From: Perognathus longimembris pacificus
Lineage: Eukaryota; Chordata; Mammalia; Rodentia; Heteromyidae
NCBI RefSeq assembly: GCF_023159225.1
Contig: NC_063174.1
Coordinates: 26,681,983 to 26,745,982, forward strand
Direction: 5' to 3'
Length of the DNA stretch: 64,000 nt
Under the pieces are notes generated by a model. It was not told where the DNA came from and ran no database searches. It worked only from the letters and a program-made list of their open reading frames with translations. Within the stretch, counting starts at the first letter, position 1, and each line of letters begins with the position of its first letter. Of the stretch, positions 59,701 to 64,000 are shown in pieces. The position numbers were made by a program, and so were the translations under genes.

Positions 59701-61967
59701 AATTCAAATTGTATTTTTATTTTTTATCATATCTTTGAAGATTTAGATAATTATATCCAAATTAACACGTTAATCATTTACAAATGGCAATAAATATTTG
59801 AAGTTACAGTTCTAATGATTAACTTAAAAATATTTAGCTGGGGGCTGGGAATATGGCCTAGTGGCAAGAGTGCTTGCCTCCTACACATGAAGCTATAGGT
59901 TCAATTCCCCAGCACCACATATATGGAAAACGGCCAGAAGGGACACTGTGGCTCAGGTGGCAGAGTGCTAGCCTTGAGCGGGAAGAAGCTAGGGACAGTG
60001 CTCAGGCCCTGAGTCCAAGGCCCAGGACTGGCCAAAAAAATAAAAAATAAAAAAAATTAGCTGGGTACCAGTGTATCATGAAGAATCACGGTTCAAAGCC
60101 AGTCCTGGCAAGAAAGTCCATCAGATGCTTATTTCCAATTAACAACAACAACAACAAAAATAAAGGCCAGATATGAACTGTGGTTCATGTGGTAGAGAGC
60201 TAGCCTTGAGCAAAAAAGCTCAGGAACAATGCTCAGGCCCTGAAAGCAAGCCCCAGGACCAGTATACACACGAAAAAGCATATATATCTTCTTGCTTATA
60301 AGAGTAAAAATGTGAAAAATTGGGAAAGGATAAACCAGTTAAGTCAAAGCAACTGATTTATGCTGATTTTTGTTCACTGTTAGAACCTTTACAGAATGTT
60401 TTATACAGCCAATAAAGATACTCTAGGCATCTATGCCTAGAGTATAGCACTGCATAAAACATATTAAGATTCCTATCTAAAGAGCTTACATGTTGTTTCT
60501 ATCTAGAATACTTACTCTCAATAGTTTATGACAGCATTTCAATCAGCTCTCTCTTATGTTTTTGCAGAGGCCTTCTCTAACCATTCTTCAAAACAAAAAA
60601 CACACAAAAAAGCTCTTTGCCTGTGAATCCTGCAGAAACCTCCTCATTACTGTTCTCTATCCACTACTCAGTTTCATTTTTCACTTTACTTCCGAATCAT
60701 TTATCTGTCTTTTCTATAAAAAAGTAAACTGCATGGGTCCAAGAGTAGGCAAGCAATAATAACATATGGTGAATGAATTCTGGTGAGTAAAGGCTGATAC
60801 TAACAAAATTTCATTGTGTTATAAAAATTAATTTAATGATGCAACAACTACTAACTTAATTGCAAGTATACAGCATCAGCTAAGGTGATAGCAAAGCCTC
60901 AATAAGAAGGTGTGATGCCTTGAAATCAGAAGACTGCAAAGCCAGCTTTAGATGAGCCGAGATAAAAGGTTTTGTGCAATGGGGAAATGCCAAGCACAAA
61001 GAGCCTAAGTAAAGAAAAAGGATGAAAGTTGAATTGGGGCAATGAAGAGAAATGCAGCCCAAGAGAAGAATGAATACATAAAAAAGAAGCCAGGGACAAT
61101 GTACAGGTTCTGAGTCCAAGCCCCAGGACTGGCAAAAAAAAAGTAAAAAAAAAAAAAAAAAAAGTAACCTTTAAGTCAGGCCCAGGGAAAAAGGACACAT
61201 ACTATTCTCTCATATGTGGAAGCTAGAACTAAATTTTAAGTGTACAAATAAAAACTTACAGGTTGTAAGCAAGTATGCACAAATGTATTAACTCAAGTAT
61301 GGTATTTGCATGGGGGAATTCAAACTCGCAAAAATGAACTCACTTTTGATGTGTTAAATTTGAGAAAAGCATTGAACAAGTGGCAAGATCAAGTAGACAA
61401 CTAGTTTAATGAGATTAGAACTCAGGGAAGAAGTCATTGTTACATTACTAATAATGAAAAGTGGACCAAGAAGATCAAAACCAGAATAAAAATTCTAAAA
61501 TAGGTCTATTCCTTTTCAGACTTATTTTTGAGTATTTTCCTTTCTAAAGTTACATCATTTACTTCCCTTCACTTATGTCCCTTGACATTTTATAACTGAT
61601 AGTATTGTGATAATATTCTGTCATACACAGTAGTAACTTATATTGCATACTACTTTCTACATGTAAACAGTATTATAGAACCGTGTATTTATTTGTATAG
61701 CTTTCTGCACCTGGCAAATCCTGGTATAATAAAAGCTCAAAACTCATTCTACTAAATTTAACTCAACACAGACATAATTACATACAAAAATTATACATAA
61801 AGTTTAACTAAGCAGAATCAAAGAACTTTAACAGAAAGTGTGGCACAAATATACTTACCAGCAAGTCCTGTTTCCAAAGCATAATCAATATGCTCAATAC
61901 ACAAAAATTCCACAAGAATAGTAAAAATTCTAAAGGCATTCCTTGGTAAATCAGAAGGATCCGAAAG
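49927..61967 (-). CDS. EXOC5: EXOC5 (exocyst complex component 5, Sec10), C-terminal part, six exons joined
   Basis: Join, in minus-strand order: 61967-61859, 57819-57699, 55405-55319, 51229-51121, 50928-50713, 50115-49927. The exons add up to 276 codons plus TGA with matching phases, corresponding to residues 433-708 of the 708-residue vertebrate protein as I remember it. EXOC5 is a subunit of the octameric exocyst that tethers secretory vesicles to the plasma membrane. It sits in the subcomplex with EXOC6, EXOC7 and EXOC8 and pairs with EXOC6 (Sec15). The window covers the C-terminal CATCHR-type helical bundles; the N-terminal coiled coil and first 432 residues lie beyond 64000. No stop, frameshift or damaged exon is visible, so this is the functional multi-exon gene and not a processed copy. 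Its promoter is outside the window. Confidence 0.97.
50713..50928 (-). CDS. EXOC5: EXOC5 coding exon, codons 575-646
   Basis: This 216-nt, phase 0-0 exon lies between acceptor CTTTTACAG and donor GTATGT. It encodes ACVKVCAYVRKQVEKIKNSM, then a conserved core with VLMELGVRFHRLIYEHLQQY and SCMGGMLAICDVAEYRKC, ending KDFK. This is one of the most conserved parts of Sec10 and part of the C-terminal helical bundle. The intron to the 51229-51121 exon is only about 190 bases. Because the exon is a multiple of three, skipping it would keep the frame. Confidence 0.97.
51121..51229 (-). CDS. EXOC5: EXOC5 coding exon, rest of codon 538 to codon 574
   Basis: This 109-nt exon follows acceptor CAATTCTCTAG and completes Arg538, then encodes TLNCMIGQMKHILAAEQKK and the acidic stretch RPEDENNVLIQYTN. 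It ends in phase 0 on AAT before donor GTGAGT. Residue 561 is Arg here, where I recall Lys in the human protein; this conservative change is the only difference I noticed. Reading through the donor gives an intronic extension that should not be counted as protein. Confidence 0.96.
53369..53636 (+). mobile_element. Composite SINE inserted in the intronic L1
   Basis: B1-like plus tRNA-like halves. Exact target repeat aaatggtaattatg at 53355-53368 and 53637-53650, both made of L1 sequence. Contains a short internal duplication ('gcagaaaagtcccc' twice near 53455-53480). Confidence 0.93.
53710..53937 (-). mobile_element. Dimeric SINE with (TTG)n tail in the intronic L1
   Basis: Tail has become 13 TTG units (53710-53748). 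Flanks ttcacaaagtattt and ttcacaaaatattt form a target duplication with one mismatch. Confidence 0.92.
54286..54495 (-). mobile_element. Dimeric SINE, EXOC5 intron
   Basis: T-rich tail, both halves in reverse, flanked by tatgttatctttt at both ends (about 54277 and 54501). Confidence 0.9.
54625..54830 (+). repeat. MIR
   Basis: 'ctggttaactgtgtactctt', 'gagcaagttatttaaaactt', 'catctgtaaaatgaaaac' and 'cctggtacatagcaaatgct' give a clear MIR. Confidence 0.85.
54835..55312. other. EXOC5 intron, nothing else seen
   Basis: AT-rich intronic sequence below the GC donor; no repeat recognised. Confidence 0.5.
55313..55318 (-). other. EXOC5: Non-canonical GC donor splice site (GCAAGT)
   Basis: The minus strand reads GATAG|GCAAGTTA at the exon end. 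The rest of the donor matches the consensus well (AG before, AAGT after), as is usual for GC-AG introns, which need strong pairing to U1 elsewhere in the site. The matching acceptor is CTCTAG just above 51229. The intron is about 4.1 kb and holds the nested L1/SINE block. A sequencing error or polymorphism T to C at 55317 cannot be excluded from one sequence. Confidence 0.88.
55319..55405 (-). CDS. EXOC5: EXOC5 coding exon, rest of codon 509 to first two bases of codon 538
   Basis: This short 87-nt exon follows acceptor ACAATAG and completes a Ser codon (AG|C). It encodes SSPKLSECLQKKKEIIEQ and then MEMKLDTGID, a charged, probably helical segment. It ends with AG of an Arg codon completed by the next exon (AG|G). 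The donor is GCAAGT, not GTAAGT; shifting the junction to any nearby GT would break the frame with the 51229-51121 exon, so a GC-AG intron is the only arrangement that fits. Confidence 0.95.
55617..55636. repeat. (GT)n microsatellite
   Basis: About 10 GT units. Confidence 0.9.
55930..56045 (+). mobile_element. B1-like monomer
   Basis: 'gtgacacatgcctttaaatc', 'tcagcacgtaggaggtgaaa', 'tagtgaagcactgtctcaaa' follow B1 closely. Confidence 0.75.
56325..56860 (-). mobile_element. Two or three older SINE units in tandem
   Basis: Reverse B1-like pieces ('gtctagactgtgatcctcct', 'ctactgagtagctgg') to 56672, then a second SINE at 56680-56860 ('ttgctcaagaccattttact', 'tctcagcctcctgagtggca'). Confidence 0.65.
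57118..57292 (-). mobile_element. Dimeric SINE
   Basis: 'gccagtcctggggctataac', 'aacactctaccacttgagcc', 'aagccacattcccaacct'; (TTG)/(TTTG) tail. A weaker ID-like piece lies at 57000-57075. Confidence 0.82.
57405..57585 (-). mobile_element. Diverged B1-like SINE
   Basis: 'tggtctagaacttcaaacct', 'ctctatagctaggatgatgt', 'atgagccactgacacctggc'. Confidence 0.55.
57699..57819 (-). CDS. EXOC5: EXOC5 coding exon, rest of codon 469 to first two bases of codon 509
   Basis: This 121-nt exon starts after acceptor TTGTAG and completes the split Gly codon (G|GA). It ends with AG of a split Ser codon at donor GTTAGT. The product begins IPSSDSKNANLYF and includes FHLFDKQFNDHLMPLI, as in Sec10 proteins. Donor GTTAGT is weaker than the consensus GTAAGT but usual. 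The intron towards the previous exon (57820-61858) is about 4 kb and holds a young SINE and L1 pieces. Confidence 0.96.
57830..58129. other. EXOC5 intron, nothing else seen
   Basis: AT-rich intronic sequence. Confidence 0.5.
58130..58420 (+). mobile_element. G-rich L1-like 3' end
   Basis: 'attgagagacacagggtaaa', G-rich purine tract at 58270-58320, 'gtaacctctctgtacatcag' and an A-rich end. Same family as 23.2 kb, opposite orientation. Confidence 0.6.
58421..59842. other. EXOC5 intron, nothing else seen
   Basis: About 1.4 kb of AT-rich intron with no clear repeat. Confidence 0.5.
59843..60056 (+). mobile_element. Dimeric SINE, 'gcgggaag' variant
   Basis: Both halves present, variant right half as in the 4407 copy. 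Short target repeat ttagctggg at 59834-59842 and 60057-60065. Confidence 0.9.
60062..60275 (+). mobile_element. Composite SINE, diverged
   Basis: 'atcacggttcaaagccagtc', 'gcttatttccaattaacaac', 'ctagccttgagcaaaaaagc'. It follows the dimer directly; the dimer seems to have inserted in its left edge. Confidence 0.75.
60300..61080. other. EXOC5 intron, nothing else seen
   Basis: No gene or clear repeat. Confidence 0.5.
61083..61165 (+). mobile_element. 5'-truncated SINE (right end only)
   Basis: 'agaagccagggacaatgtac' to 'ccaggactggc' and a long A tail. Confidence 0.75.
61180..61500 (+). repeat. LINE-1 3' fragment
   Basis: 'ggacacatactattctctca' and 'tatgtggaagctagaactaa' match the L1 end at 21.4 kb. 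Confidence 0.65.
61859..61967 (-). CDS. EXOC5: EXOC5 coding exon, residues 433-468 plus first base of codon 469
   Basis: This 109-nt exon begins in phase 0 after an acceptor ending TTTTTAAAG and ends with one base of a Gly codon before donor GTAAGTAT. It encodes a helix-rich stretch beginning LSDPSDLPRNAF and containing LVEFLCIEHIDYALETG, which matches the Sec10 family. The preceding exon, which should end near a CHR motif, was searched for between 61968 and 64000 on the minus strand and is absent, so that intron continues past the window edge. The flanking introns carry SINEs of opposite orientation (plus-strand copies below, minus-strand copies above). Confidence 0.96.
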
Positions 61968-62049
61968 CTTTAAAAACAAAAATATAAACAATATCACTCC
62001 TCCAATGTCTTTTTAATTAACTAATTCATTATCATCCCTCCAATGTCTT

Positions 62050-62280
62050 TTTGTATTAATTAATTTACTTCATTATTATTATAGAGGTGATGTACAGAGG
62101 GATTACAGTTACAGAGTCAGGTAATGAGTACATTTCCTTTCCTGCAGTGTCTTCCGTCCCCTCACACTCTCCCAGTCCCTCCCCCCCCATCTCCACCCAC
62201 AAGTTGTGTAGTTCATTTTTATCAGTGTCCAGTGAGCTCCACTGCTGCACCTTTTTCCCTGGAGTTCTGTACCTAGTGTA
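62050..62280 (-). mobile_element. G-rich L1-like 3' end, host of a SINE nest
   Basis: Minus strand has the family's 'ccctctgtacatcacct' end and a G-rich tract opposite 62180-62190. Interrupted on its right side by the SINE from 62290. Confidence 0.6.
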
Positions 62281-62283
62281 TGT

Positions 62284-62727
62284 TTGTTTTTTTTGTTTTT
62301 TTTTTTTTGCACCAGTCCTGGACCTTGGACTCAGGGCCTGAGCACTGTCCCTGGCTTCTTTTTGCTCAAGGCTAGCACTCTGCCACCCAAGCCACAGCGC
62401 CACTTCTGGCCATTTTCTTTCTTTCTTTCTTTTTTTTTTTTTGGCCAGTCCTGGGCCTTGAACTCAGGGCCTGAGCACTGTCCCTGGCTTCTTCCCACTC
62501 AAGGCTAGCACTCTGCCACTTGAGCCACAGCGCCACTTCTGGCCGTTTTCTGTATATGTGGTGCTGGGGAATCGAACCTAGGGCCTCGTGTATCCGAGGC
62601 AGGCACTCTTGCCACTAGGCTATATCCCCAGCCCTGGCCATTTTCTATATATGTGGTGCTGGGGAATTGAACCCAGGGCTTCATGTATATGAGGCAAGCA
62701 CTCTTGCCACTAGGCCATATTCCCAGC
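62284..62727 (-). mobile_element. Outer dimeric SINE, split by a younger copy
   Basis: Right-half sequence at 62284-62405 and left-half sequence at 62647-62727 form one reverse-oriented dimer. Target repeat agtgtatgt at 62275-62283 and 62728-62736. Confidence 0.88.
62419..62633 (-). mobile_element. Inner dimeric SINE, 'gcgggaag'-type variant
   Basis: Full copy with (CTTT)/T tail inserted in the outer SINE. Exact target repeat ctggccattttct at 62406-62418 and 62634-62646. The repeat is the outer SINE's own sequence, which proves the order of insertion. Confidence 0.93.
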
Positions 62728-62892
62728 AGTGTATGTACTTTTTAAACAAAGCCAACTATTGCCAATTTAGGAAAAAAGTACTCAATTTTATATAAAACAT
62801 GGTATTTCAGGTATGAAAATTAGCTTCCAACTCTCCCTATCCCTACACAATCATAATATAATGCATCATACTGATTTAAAACTCTTTCTTTT

Positions 62893-63087
62893 TGGCCAGT
62901 CCTGGGCCTTGGACTCAGGGCCTGAGCACTGTCCCTGGCTTCTTTTTGCTCAAGGCTAACACTCTGCCACTTGAACCACAATGCCACTTCTGGCCATTTT
63001 CTATATATGTGGTGCTCGGGAATCGAACCCAGGGCCTCATGTATAGGAGGCAAGCACTCTTGCCACTAGCCCATATCCCCAGCCCCT
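62893..63087 (-). mobile_element. Dimeric SINE
   Basis: Both halves in reverse, flanked by taaaactctttc-like and taaaactgttct sequences. Confidence 0.9.
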
Positions 63088-63089
63088 AA

Positions 63090-64000
63090 AACTGTTCTTA
63101 GAATAACATTTTTAAACTTAAGATTCTAATCCATTAGTGGAATCAACTACATTTTGAAGAAGCATATACACAACACCACACACATATAACATGTATACTT
63201 TGCTACCATGTAAAATGCATTTTCCATTGAGTCCATGACCAAAGGGGTTTGAGAGCCATTCACTAAAGAAAGAAAATTCTAATAAAACTCAGAACAGAAA
63301 GGATTGTTTTACTGCAAAATCCAAATAGAAAGTCAACAAATACACTACAAAAAAAACACCCTAGGTTCAAATCTTTGGTTCACCATTTCTTGGATCAGCA
63401 AACCTCTTAAGATAGTTGCCTCAGAAAGTTCTTTATCTCATTTGCAAGATGGTCTAGCAATACTTAACAGTACTTACTTTCCAGTTTTAAGGTTAAAAAT
63501 GTTTTTAAAAGTGTAATACAAGCTTTGACACATAGTAAGCTTGCAATTTCATTTTAATGCTGCTGCTAAATTATTTAGAAAAATAATAGCAGTTATGAAG
63601 AGTAATTAACACCCTCCTAAAAAGTCAGAAAATTACTTTTGAGTTCTTATAACTGTTTTCTATATTCTTATAAATTGATTTCTGCCTTTGTCAAACCTAT
63701 TTGTAGTCTCCATTCATGCAATTTCTCAGGGTAATGCTTATTAGAGGGCTAAGGATCCCTTATCTAAAATGCTTAGAAATAGATGTTTGAATTTTTTATT
63801 TTTTTTTCACTTTTGGAGTATTTGCATATATATAATGAAATATCTTGGAAATGAAACTCAAATCCAAATATAAAATTCACTTATTTTTCACATTTATTTA
63901 ATATATACAGCCTAAAAATGGTCTCACAAAATTTTCTCAGTGTGCCTGCATTTTGACTGCCAAAACCAAGTATGATTTTCTACTGTGGAATCGTGTTAGT
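63090..64000. other. EXOC5 intron, nothing else seen
   Basis: AT-rich sequence. The next upstream EXOC5 exon is not here; the intron continues beyond the window. Confidence 0.55.

Overview
The window is nuclear DNA from a mammal, most likely a rodent of the Castorimorpha (kangaroo rat, pocket mouse or pocket gopher side). It is AT-rich, has almost no CpG, carries spliced exons with GT-AG type junctions, and is full of LINE-1, MIR, L2 and MER-type debris. The lineage call rests on many copies of a dimeric SINE: an ID/tRNA-like left half with A and B boxes is joined to a second tRNA-like half ending in an A-rich tail. A second composite SINE has a 7SL/B1-like left half and the same right half. 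That assignment comes from recalled repeat families, not from a database search.

The only gene I can support is the 3' part of EXOC5 (exocyst subunit Sec10) on the minus strand. Six consecutive coding exons lie at 61967-61859, 57819-57699, 55405-55319, 51229-51121, 50928-50713 and 50115-49927. They join in frame into 276 codons plus a stop, equal to residues 433-708 of a 708-residue protein. All reading-frame phases match. Five introns are complete in the window and a sixth runs off the right edge. One intron, after the 55405-55319 exon, uses a GC donor. The 3' UTR follows below 49926; I cannot fix its end.

Positions 1 to about 47 kb hold no protein-coding gene I can support. In human and mouse, EXOC5 is followed on its 3' side by a large gene-poor interval leading to OTX2, so this part probably belongs to that interval. 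It contains interspersed repeats, microsatellites, a 131-base uninterrupted purine run and a 400-bp solo LTR of ERV1/gammaretroviral type with a 4-bp target duplication (37760-38159). Several repeat-free blocks could be conserved regulatory DNA; one, at 34.87-34.99 kb, has three GGATTA (OTX/CRX-type) cores.

The EXOC5 introns are also rich in insertions. An old L1, antisense to the gene (51475-54012), was later hit by two SINEs with clear target duplications. A three-layer nest (SINE in SINE in a G-rich L1-like 3' end) lies at 62050-62736. SINEs in opposite orientation flank two of the coding exons. I found no CRISPR array, operon, intact transposon ORF, canonical tRNA or rRNA gene, or evidence of a novel multi-gene system. 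The interesting material is in repeat architecture, splice-site choice and candidate enhancers.
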